Shown here: positions 28,201 to 40,200 of the stretch, piece by piece | Layout: each line of letters begins with the position of its first letter | Position numbering within the stretch: the first letter of the stretch is position 1 | Origin: Aquatica leii | Taxonomy: Eukaryota; Arthropoda; Insecta; Coleoptera; Lampyridae | Direction of reading: 5' to 3' | Assembly (NCBI GenBank): GCA_035610365.1 | Contig: CM069436.1 | Coordinates: 62,201,505 to 62,265,504, forward strand | DNA length: 64,000 bases | Translations under genes and position numbers: made by a program | The notes under the pieces: model-generated | Told to the model about the DNA's origin: nothing | Database searches by the model: none | The model's input: only the letters and a program-made list of their open reading frames with translations

Positions 28201-31200
28201 CACAAGAGATGGGTATATTTTAGATCCAAATAAAATAAAAATATATCCGAAGGAAGTTGGAGATTGATCTAGTCAGAAGCCTGAAGTGTTAAGAATATTG
28301 TGACGGTTTAAATAAATAACGTGTGCCAAGTTTAAATAAACAAGTGCATCAAGTGACTAATTATTTTATGAACGGACGATATGCAGTTACGGTGATAAAT
28401 AAATTAATGTAAGTGTTGTTTCTATAAAATTGTTAGCTTGTTCTTTTATCTTAACTAAGCTTTATTAGTTACATTTTTAATAATCATTTTTAAATTACGT
28501 GTAAATTAGTTTTAAAATTCGTTATAGTATACACATGACAAATAAAAATAACAACAGTGCAATTACAATTGTCGAATTACAGTATATTTACTGATGTCTT
28601 TTTATCAAAAAGTTCTATGTTGTTTTTAGAGAAAATTAAAATTTTAAGTACCTACCTATCATCAAAATAAAAATATTAAATAAAAATTGTACTGATAGAT
28701 AAATAATAAAATCTATAAAAAATTGGTTTTAATATTGTTTAACTTAATTATTGATCCGTTAACGATTATAAATTGACACATAAAATTGTACTATTTACAT
28801 ACGTATTATACAAATCAAATTTTAATGTATTTCAGCAAAGAATTAAATAACACTTACCATAGCTGCAATCTTTGCGAAGTAATAAGATCCAACAGAATAC
28901 AAACCAGATTTGTATTCCCTTAAAAATAAAGGCCTGTCTTCGGGAAAAGCTGCCAAAACTGCGTACATTGGGTTAAACGTATTTTCCGCCACAATTATAA
29001 ATATAGCACCTTGAGTTGCTTGAATACCTTCTTGATCATTATTAATTGTGCCAAAATAACATATGCCGATAAGTAAGGCAATTGCCTACAAACAGATACT
29101 AAGCTCAACGAATCGACAATTTCAATTGCTTACAATTTTCTGCATCATTCTTACGGTTAATAGAGAAGTGTTTCTCCAATACAAAAGTAACCCTCGATAA
29201 AACAACAAACACAGTTTAGTCCACCAAAACGACTGTTTTCTAAAATATGTTAACTAAGTAAGAGTAGTCAAACTACTGATACATACAAAGTATTGCAAAA
29301 ATTAACCGATGCAGTATCCATTGATCGACCCATATGGAACTCGTATTGTACAACAATGTCAATTTCTTTCACATATTCGCTTACAGCAAAATGATCACAA
29401 ATATGTCGTATTGTTTGCTTACTAGCATCTTCAGAACCTGGCGTTAACGCCAACGTTCTTATATAAAAATCTGCTGGATTATAGTTGCTTGGACAATTGT
29501 ACCCTAACACGTTGAAAAATTTAAGCGCATTTGCTGTAGATCCCATGTAAGCAATTCTGCCGTCTGCTAACAAAATCAATTGACTAAACATTGCAAAAAC
29601 TTCAGACGATGGTTGATGTATTGTGCAAACAATTGTTTTTCCACTTGTTGCCATTAAATTCATCATTGCCACAATTTTTTGTGCCGAGTATGAATCTAAA
29701 CCTGTTGTAGGTTCGTCGCAGAATAACAGTTGAGGATCTGTTAACAGCTGCAAAAAAAATTTGACGAGTTGTTAAATTAAGTAAAATAACGGACTGTAGA
29801 TGTCACAATTTAGCAATACATAGATCTAAGAAAAGATAATAAAACAATTAGTTTATCCTATCTTAGAATCAATTTAATAGATTTCAGACTTGTTTGTACT
29901 TTTAAAAAATGGCTATTAAACCATACCTCAGTTGCAAACGACAGTCGCTTTTTCTCGCCACCAGAAAGAACTTTCTGACTTTCGTTTAATCCAATTCTAG
30001 TATTTTTGCATTTTGTCAATCCTAAGTTACGAAGTAAGTCTTCTATCTTTTCATTGAGCGCAGATTTAGATGTTCTTCTATCGAGCTTTAATCGGCCCTA
30101 AAAGATAGACGTTAAATTTTCAGATATTATATCAACTGAAAAAAATAATTACTTTCAAACTAATTGAATTAGTATTACAATAAATTCGAATATCTAGTAG
30201 ATCAGTTTTTAAAACGCCATTTTTATGACTGAATACAAAATTATGTTTACTAGTAGGTATATTAAATACTTAAAGACTTAGTTATGAAGGGTTATACAGC
30301 AAGTTAATTGATACAACGTATATCTCCAATGCTAATAAACTCTTTTTGTTCTAATTTAAGTTAAATTAAAAACCAAAAAAAACTATTTTTTTTGAATACT
30401 TGGACAATTACGTATTGTTCAAAAAATTTGACCGACATAACGCAACATAGCCTCAAGTTAATAATTGTACTAGAACAGAACTACATGCAAAGCGCACTGA
30501 AAACTCGTTACCGTAAACCGAAGAAGTTTTGCCCTTTGGGGTTAGTATGCCCAGTTTTTGCAAAAAAAATTTAAACTCTGGAAATATTTAGTAAAAGACG
30601 TACTATAGTTATCAGCGCTTTAAAAAGATACTTTATCAGTACTAACCTGTTGATAACTCTTTCGAACAGGAAATATTTGTTGTTGTCTTACTTTTGATTT
30701 GTCACCTCAGCAGCGCCTACATTATTTTTTCCTTTACTATTTTACCATACCATACAATTTTAAACCAATCATCATATAGCTAAGCAGTAACTTACGTTTT
30801 TTGTTGAGTTTATAAGAAACTAGAAATACTTCGTTTTTGAGCATTTGTTTACATTTTAAATTTCTTGACTCATTACTACAAAACAAGTCGATTTTTGCCC
30901 ATTTTAAGCCCATTGAGTAATATCTACTGTTTTCTATCGTTGAAAATCTGATTAAAAAAGAATCTTCTATACAGGGTGATTTATTAGTGCACTGATAAAC
31001 TTTGTCAGGTGAAATTTGTTGTAATTTTAAGGAAAAATTGTTATTTAAAATGTTTTGCGATATTGCTTAGTTTAGGAATTAAATGGCTTTGAATTATTTC
31101 ATAAAAGTAAAAATAATCCTCAAAATCAAGTTAACACCGATTTAACGAACAATACATAATTATAATAGATGCTCAAAATGTCATCCTCCCACTTCAGTAC

Positions 31201-34200
31201 CTGCTTCACAACGACGAACGATAATGTTTGGTTGATTTATAATTTCAGTAGCAGCATTTTGAATTCTTTGCAACAACTGTATGTAGTCGTGTGGTAATTT
31301 CCTCTTGATAATCACTTTGCTTCATATATCCTCAACCAGAAATCTAAAGGATTTAAGTCGGGTAATTGCGGTGGCCATGCAATTGAACCATTATTGCTAA
31401 TCCACCTGTCTCTGAAATGTTGATTTAACTACTCAACGACCTTTCGTTCGTGGTGAGGTGGAACACCATCGTGTTGGTATAACATATTTGCAATAAGGTT
31501 AAAAGCTATATCTTAAAAAAAATCAAATACTATGTTGTTAAAAAAGTTTTGTAGCTGTCTGCGTTCAAACGTTCTTCTATTACTTGCACGGGTAATAAGG
31601 TATCGTTGAAAATTCCACCCCAGACGTTGATATTGAATCTTCCTTGAAATTTACATTGTCTAATCGCATGTGAATTTTGTAAGACCATTATGGTAATTAT
31701 TAATACCTCGAGTACCTAAAGCACGCTTTATCGGACCACAGAACGTGTGAAATAAAGTCATTATTATGGGCATGTTGCTGCAGTAACCAATTACAAAATG
31801 CTAGCTGTTGCTGAGCATTTCCAAACTGTAGTGCTTGAACATTTTGCCGATGATAAGGATGATAGATTTCGCGCTTCAAAATACGCCATACAAAATTTTG
31901 ACTTACATGTATATTTTGTCGTGTGCGGAAAATTCTTCGAAAGCAATTCTTCGAAACACAATTCTTCGAATAAAGAGTTATTCGAATAATTAATTCTTCG
32001 AAATTGTATTTTTCGAAAAGCAATTGTTCGAAACAACAGTTCTTAGATAAAACAATTTTTCGAATTATCCAAGCTAATGGGTTACAACAACGATATGAAA
32101 ATGATGCCAATTTTGCATCAACTCTCAGGTTGCTTTCTGCTATTGCATTTGTCCCTGTCGATCGTGTGGTTCAAACTTTTGAATACCTGTGCGGTCATAA
32201 CGTATTTCCTCCTGAAACACAGGAGGTTCTAGATTATTTTGAGGACATCTGGATCGGCAGGCCAAATCGTCGCCAACAACGGCGATCGCCAAGGTACCCA
32301 ATTTTTTTATGGAACTGTTACGATAGTGCATAACGAGGATTGCCTAAAACCAATAACTCTCTTGAAGGTTGGCACCGAGGGTTTTAACAACAAGTATGTG
32401 GAGAAATCCACCCAAACTTGTGGAGATTTATATCTGCTATTAAAAGAGAGCAGAATATTAATAAACTCCGTATTGAGGAATACATTAGCGGCCAAGAAGC
32501 CCCCCGTGGTCGTAAAATGTACAAAGACTGTGCTCAAAGAATTCTTCGTTTGGTTTCCCACTATGATCCAGCAGGCGATGTAATAGAGTACCTACGCGGA
32601 ATCGCATATAACATAGGTTACTAATCATTAAAAAACCAACGTGCTTAAAATAGTAAGTTTGTTGTTTATTTAAAATAAAATTAAAGTTATGTAATAGTTT
32701 CTTGTATTTAATTACCTCTCATTTATACGCAATTGGGATTTTTATTAAATTAAATTATATCGGCTATTTTTTTATTACTAGGTATATCATAACCTACAGG
32801 AATTTTCTTTTTTTTAGTTTTCGAATTTATTAGACTAAACATTTCACTTGATCACCGCATTACCCTCCTAACGTTGTTTTATTTTGTAAATTATATTATT
32901 GACTATAAGTAATTAATTATAAAAGTTTACCAGTCGATCGTTCTGAAGCGCATGTTTTTATTTATTTGTCATCGATTTGTTCTCAGTAGGCTTATAATTA
33001 TAACTCAAAATTGAAAATAAACTTTGTAAATTATTATTATAACTCGGAAATATTGGTCTAATAGTCTAATCGAAAAATCGTAATGGAACTTATTCAGTTT
33101 TTATTATATGGAGCGTTCATTAATAATTGAAATTCGCTTGAATTTAGCATTACGTTAATCTGGGAAGTTAGGCATCGGGCCGGTAAAAAAAAGCTACTTT
33201 GCTGTATACCTACAGGTAATGCAATTTATAGTCCTCAATGCATCATTGAAAGAACTAAAGTTTCGAACAATTAGTCATTCGTACAACTGTTTATTCGAAG
33301 AATTGCTTTTTGAATAACACTATTTCGAAGGATTACTTATTCGAATAAATGTTTATTCAAAGAATTGTTTTTCGAAGAATTGCTTTCGAAGAACTGCATT
33401 CGAAAAATTGCATTCGAAGAATTTTCTTGTAACCATATTTTGTGCTATTCTCTGAGTACTAATTAAAGGATTATTCATGACAGCATCAATGTCAGCTTCT
33501 TCCTGCTCTACGTTAACTACATGTGGTCGAATGGCTTTTGCTGGAGCAGGCGTACTTGTTTTTCGTAATCTTCAGAAAGATTAACTAAAAACTGAATGAT
33601 GCCGTAGGTGAGGATGTGGAAATCTTTCCTGATATTTTCCTATCGACTGGTGTGCATTTCCACTGCACAAACTATACACGAAAATATCGGCGTACTCTTC
33701 AGTGCTATAAGCGTACATTTTATGTTGCTGTAATTATGAACACCGCAGATAGCAGATTGACATGTGTATTTGTGCTTTGTTTTATAAGTCGAATTAGGAC
33801 ATTATGTATCAACCTACATAATAAAGTTGGTCGTATGTCAGTTCCGTGCGAAATCGATCGAGTTCGGGTAAATCGATTGTGTGTGCGCGTTCAAAAAATT
33901 CAAACCCATTTAATTCCTAAACTAAGCCGTATTGCAAAAAAATTTAAATAACATTTTTTACTTAAAATTCCTGAATTACTTTAACCTCACAAAGTTTGTC
34001 GGTGCGCTAATAAATCACCCTGTATATTATCTATAAGACTGTTACGCAGTTCTTTCAATAATACCCGTCGGTGGATTACTTCTGAAGTTAAAATGTAACC
34101 ATTATTTTTAATTTGTGTTTTAAATTTGTAGATTAAAAATATGGTCTATACCTCGAAGGTAATCTAAAAGTGGTCTGTTGCCATAGTCTTCGACTATAAC

Positions 34201-37200
34201 TTTTAATCATGTAGCAATGTCTTTGTACACCTTTTTTTAGCGCATTTCATTTCCTGCCACAGAGTGTTCTATTTTCAGTCGGTTTACACTTTCTTCTTTT
34301 TTAAACACTTTTACAAATTTCGACAGGTCAGGATGGTCATGATCATAAATAAAAAATTATTATGCCACCTTTCAACTACATTGTTGGTGCGTGGAATATC
34401 TTGTATAGTTAACGGTTGAAGACCAGGCTTCAATATCTTTAAAGCTCTAAATAAACAATTATACGTATCTTCCGTTTTGTTTAGCAACAAGACATATACA
34501 CTTGAAATTACCTTGATGTATTTCACAACGTGAATCGTATATAACTTATTAAACAGTTGTGGTGTACTAAATGTGCTATCAGCATACCAATGACCGCAAC
34601 TTAATATAAATTGTAAGTTTGCCGCAGTAGAAAATAGCAAAACTCACCGGGTTCACTGTCGTGCAGCAAAAATTGTTCTACAGAAGTTGTGGTAGTATAT
34701 TTCTACGGAATGACTAATTCTCACAATGATGTGGAGTTCGCAGGAACGGTTTGTTCTGTTAATCATACTCGCTGAATAGTTATTCTCGTGGCAAAAAGTT
34801 GTGGTAGTTTTCCAACAGCAGCAACGGATACATCTTCAGAAATGATTGCTATTACTATTTGCGTACTTAGTTCAATTTGTTTTGCCATAGTTTTCATTCT
34901 TGTAATAGCTCTTCGGGATTCAACTTCTGCTGCATCAGCAACATTATTGTGGAAACTATTTTTCTTCTCCGACAGTATAAACTCTCCCAGAGCAACGCCA
35001 CTGTTTCCAAATAACTCTTCTAATTCAATTAATCATTTTTGTCGCATGCAAAGAATTGTAGCACGCGCGGAATTTTCCTGCGCAAAATCGTCCGTGAAGA
35101 ATTATCGCGCGACAAATTGTCGGCACGAAATATTCGGGACACAGGATAAATGAGGAAAAGTCAAGGACTTAGAATCTACGCGTAGGAAGCAGCTGATGTT
35201 GACTCAAGTAAAAATAACGGTGAATTAAGAAAATGTTTTTTCAAGCATAATTTGGTGACATGTTTCTAGTGGGTGCTCTGTTACTGCTGGCATAGAAGAT
35301 TATTTAAGACTACCAGATGTTTGATATTCTTTAATACGAATTTCTACGTTTCTACCGGTTTCTCCATGTATGAAAAAAATAATGTCTTTGTTACAAAATG
35401 GTGTATTGTTATCGCTGTTTTTGCAAAATTTTTCCTGGGGTAAGCATTTGACTCATATTTTTGCGATGTACGTTGATTTTCTCGTAATTGTCATAGCGAT
35501 TTACAATACCACCACATGTTGAGCGAAACAAAAAAGGTCTCTCGATCAATTAAGCCACTTCCGAAACAATCTGGGGGAATTGATCATATTTGTAATTCGT
35601 GTGAAGTTCAAAGAATCTTGGAGACACATATGCATTGTTTGCCAATAAGCAACTTTATTGTGATACAATCGGATAGTTATCCGCATGGACAACCGTAAGT
35701 ACTCCTTTTTCTTTTACTTGTCAGTAATTTGTACATTTGTCGAACGTGAAATACGTACGACATAGATATAGCTATTATCACAACTAACGCTTGCAGATTT
35801 TTTGTTCCTACGGTGTCAATTTACGTTAAATGCGATTTGCAACGGGTGTGAAGTCACTAGTTTCACATTAACTCAAAGATCAACTCCGCAATTACGTATA
35901 ACTTGATTTGGTTCTGTTGGATGTATTTCGATAACTTTGTGTGGAGGGTTGTCTAACCTTCAAAACTTGTATCAACGCTATAACTGTGATATTTATAGAA
36001 TTATTGAAGTGAAACTTCTTTATCGGCGTTGGAAAAAAATTTACCGTCACATTTTTTCCGTTACGCGCCATCTTTTTTTCGGTTACGCGTCACATTTTTT
36101 TCTGAAACGCAATAGCGACGAGATAAATAATATATCAATACTAAAGTGATCAACAAAATCAAAAGCTTTATTTTAATTCTAATTCCAGTGGATTTTTAAC
36201 AAAAGTAAGTAATTATATCTATTTTTCTAATACTTGTTAAGGTTAACCTCAGTTTCTGATTGAACGATGACATTTTAAATTTAAGATATTTAAGGTTAAC
36301 CTCAGTTTCTGATTGAACGATGACAATGACAGTAATAATTCTATTTCAATTAATGAAATGCTGTAATAACCTTAGTAGCAAAAGTTAAAGTGAAATAATT
36401 GTATTATTTGTATTCATGTCTATTATAATAAAATCCTTTTGTTTAAACTTTATCTAATTTTAAATTTAAGATATTTAAGGTTAACCTCAGTTTCTTATTG
36501 TAACTATCGGTCAATGTATATGATTTCATTAAAATAGTATTTATTAATTAATACGACTGCTAATTTAATGAACATCAATTAATTGGCATAGAGTATAAAT
36601 TCTGAAATATGTTATTAATTTTTGTAAATCAATTAACTAATTTTTGTAGATTCAATTTCATATTTCAGTTACCATAAGCCATTAATTACAAAAATATATA
36701 ATAACGATGACAATGATAGTAATAATTCTATTACAATTAATGAAATGCTGTAATAATCTTAGTAGCAAAAAGTTAAAGTGAAATAATTGTATTATTTGTA
36801 TTCATGTCTATGATAATAAAATCCTTTTGTTTAAACTTTATCTAATTTAACTTTATTTAACCAATTTCTGAAAAGTTGCATGTAGATCATTTTGCGAAAA
36901 ATAAGGCCATAAAGAAGTTTCACTTCTTACATGTGTACACTAGTACACGCCCTAATTTTTCTGTACTACTATTTATGTATCTTGATTACTTAATTTTTTA
37001 AATTTTAATATCTTTTATCATTATTGAAAAATAAATATATTTGTCGTTATAACCAGTGTTTTGTCATTTATTCTATTTCAGTGTTGAATAAATTAAAACG
37101 GTGTCTATCACTTTATAATTTACCACCACGAAGCTTACGACTTAAACCTTCGAATTCAACTGAGTTAGTCGCTAGCCTTTTACGTTGCGAGAAAACCCTC

Positions 37201-40200
37201 GTAACAACTATCGCATTAGAAATAAACTCCTCTTAGATTATTTTTGAACGTTTTAGTTACTCGAAATGAAGATGGTTCAGTATCACATTCCGATTATTGA
37301 AAACCTACCTATACAGATATATATTTAAATGGATTGTCTTGCCATCAACTTTCTCAAAAATTATCAGTATTTTAGTAAATTCTTTAGTGTTTAATTTTAC
37401 AATTCCAGCTAATTGAGCGCAATGGAAAAACGCTTTCAGCGGTTTTTTCAGGTGCTATAAATAAAAGTGACTTTATAGTATGAGAGATATAGCTGAGAAA
37501 ATACTATTGCAGTTTCAAATTGAAAATTTATCATATGAAAATGTCATCGATAATTTCGATAAGCATCCACGTGGCAATATAATTCAAATTTAATTCAAGA
37601 TTACATAAATATGGAGAAAGTGTTGACAGTTTTATTACGTTTCTTCGTGAACATTATTAAATTATTTTAAAAATCAATCAATTATTTACGTGTTATGGGA
37701 TTCCTGATAGGTTAAAACAGTACAATGGTCCACAATTTCAAAGTGACTTTAAAAACTTTGGAAATGAGTATAATTTTACTCATATCACAAGTAGTTCTTA
37801 TTTTGTACAGTCTAACGGTTGTGTAGAAAGATCAGTGCGGATAACCAAAGACTTGCTGAAGAAAAATAAAAACATGCTCTTCTGGCATGTAGATCCACTT
37901 CTTTAGAGTCTGGATTCAGTCCCGCAGAATTTCATATGGGGAGAAAATTAAAAATTCATTTACTTATTCTTTGGGAAAAGGAAAACAGGGCTGAAGGGAA
38001 ACAAGAATCAAGATATAACATTAGACATACTTAAGCCAAAAAATCTTTGTAAATCAAATGTATGCGATTCTGAGTGGATAATCGACATACGCAGATATGG
38101 AGTAATTTGTAAAGTATGTAAAGAACTACGTATCTGATTAAAAGAGACCGTAGAGTGTTTAGGCGTAATTGCTGACAGTTGGTCAAAGCACCGTATTATG
38201 TTGAGAAACAAATATTATCGAATTCCCAACCACACAATCCAATTACAAATATACACAAAAACAGTGAACCTGTGGTAAACAACTAGCTTTGTGTTAGTGA
38301 TTCTACGCAAAGGAAAAATACAATTTCTAGTGTTCCCGGCGAAAATAGTGCCGGTATTATCATAGACGGCGTTAAAATAACAGGTAGTACGCCAGCCACT
38401 CAGAAGTCAACAGAAACTGCAAGTAACATAAAAGAAATACACCAAAACCTGCCTATCTGAAAGACTACGTGTGTGCTAGCTTCCTTTATAAAAAGGAAGA
38501 TGTAGGGTCAGCTTAACGCAGCTAATCGCGGCGACGGGACATCTGGCAACGCAGAAAACAAGAATAGCGGGATTGCAAGGAATACTTGTTAAGTGGCATG
38601 TCATGGTTCTAAAATGTTGTAAGATTATAATGCTTATATAAAGATTTTTACACGAATAACGATACATCATATACAGAGTTGTTTCTCTGTCAACTCCAAA
38701 AACTTCAAAAAGGGTTCAATTATCTAACCAAGGTGTTAGTCGCAAAGAATTACAGTAAAAAAATATTAAACAATCTATTACAAAGTTTACTTCGGTTTAT
38801 CATTCTTACTAAATTGGGTTACCTCTTAAATCCTGTGAAATACATTGTCCATTTTCTGTCTGACGGCGTTGATAGCATTCCTTCTTCTTGTGGTCGCATA
38901 CATTGGAGAAACGGGTAGATTTGTAGAAATTCGTATTAAAAAACATCAAAGATGTAGTCGTCTTAAACTTCTAAATCAGCAGTAGCGGAGCACTTGTTAG
39001 AAATGAGTCATCAGATTCTGGCTAATGTTTCTAATTACTATCAACGAAAAATTAAGGAATCTATTCAAATAATTAAAAATTCTTTTAATATTAATCGAGA
39101 TTCTAGTTTTTTTTTTACCGAAAATTTTGAAACCAGTTTTATCGACCGGAGGCCGGTCTATAAAAGCGAGATTTTAATGCGCACTCTTTAATAACTCTTC
39201 AAGGATCTGAAGATGTCCACTGCGACGTGTGACAAAAGCTCAGCTTGATAACAAACCGAGAGTTATTCAAAATGAAAAATTGTAATACATTGGTTGTTTG
39301 CCTTTAGAAGAGAAATTACTGCTAGTTATACATTGTTATATAAAAAATTGTCTCTATTTAGTGTCTATTATATATATTTATATTTGACATTAATCACCTG
39401 ATTATTAGTAACATAGAATGCTAATTTGTTATTAGTCAAATCGTTGTCATATTAAATAAATAAAAATTCTTACCAATAAAAGAACTTGTCGGCATTTTTA
39501 GATGTATAAAATGACATTTAAACATCAAAATATAAGGTCTATAGCAAGTCTATACTTTGACTTATATGCATTAGACAGTTCATACTGCATAGTTCAATAT
39601 TAAACTGTAATTAATTATTTGCTAAACAAAATTGTTTAGTTTATTGTATATAAAGTGTTAGTAACACAAATATTTAATAATACAATAGAAATGTCCTATG
39701 AGAAACTGAAAATCGACATGAAGAAAACGGAGAAAATTCAAATCTTATGATACTTGATAGTGATCATAAATAGACAAATAATTATAGTTTACGTAATTGT
39801 AAAGGACATGTCACGTGATATGCGCAGTACACGAAATTGACATCACGAACCTATTCTTACGAATATAATACAATAGTAGTATTCCAATACCAATTTAATA
39901 AGTCGCGCTGAAAAGCTCCGCCCACATGTCCTTCATAAATTACGCTAACACTAACTAGCGGGTTTGCACCAGCTAAGCAATTACATAAAAAATTTAAAAA
40001 CTGCAGTTTTTTTGTTAGTCAACTTAACATTTCTATCTTACAAAGTGCATTTTTAGTTGAATTTTACGGAGTTTGCATTTTCCGTAGTCGGATAAATCAT
40101 GGGTCCGTAATCTGCATCGTGTAGAAACATAGATTTTGTACACGTAGAAAATTATTTAGGATAGGTGGGTACGTATTGCTCTATGTAATTAGAAAAAAAT

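Larger units (their letters stand above)
30970..34024 (-). mobile_element. Tc1-like transposon split by a MULE
   Basis: Inverted repeats of about 40 bp, TACAGGGTGATTTATTAG(T/C)GCAC, at both ends, each flanked by TA (30968-30969, 34025-34026). Minus-strand transposase: N-terminal helix-turn-helix remains at 33740-33430 ([20 protein letters not shown]) and catalytic part at 31925-31330 ([57 protein letters not shown]). The two parts are continuous in the family but separated here by the insertion at 31928-33426. Stops and frameshifts mark it inactive. Confidence 0.9.

Noticed and set aside
31928-32068. Regular TTCGAA-containing repeats that resemble a CRISPR-like array
   Set aside because: Repeats are short, irregular, present in inverted form at the other end of a MULE, and the genome is eukaryotic.
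32239-32583. 114-codon plus-strand frame as a separate gene
   Set aside because: Parts of it match the MULE transposase only after frameshift correction; it is a shifted reading of that pseudogene.
34788-35153. A 121-codon plus-strand open frame
   Set aside because: It is antisense to the MULE transposase N-terminal region, whose conserved text is on the minus strand.
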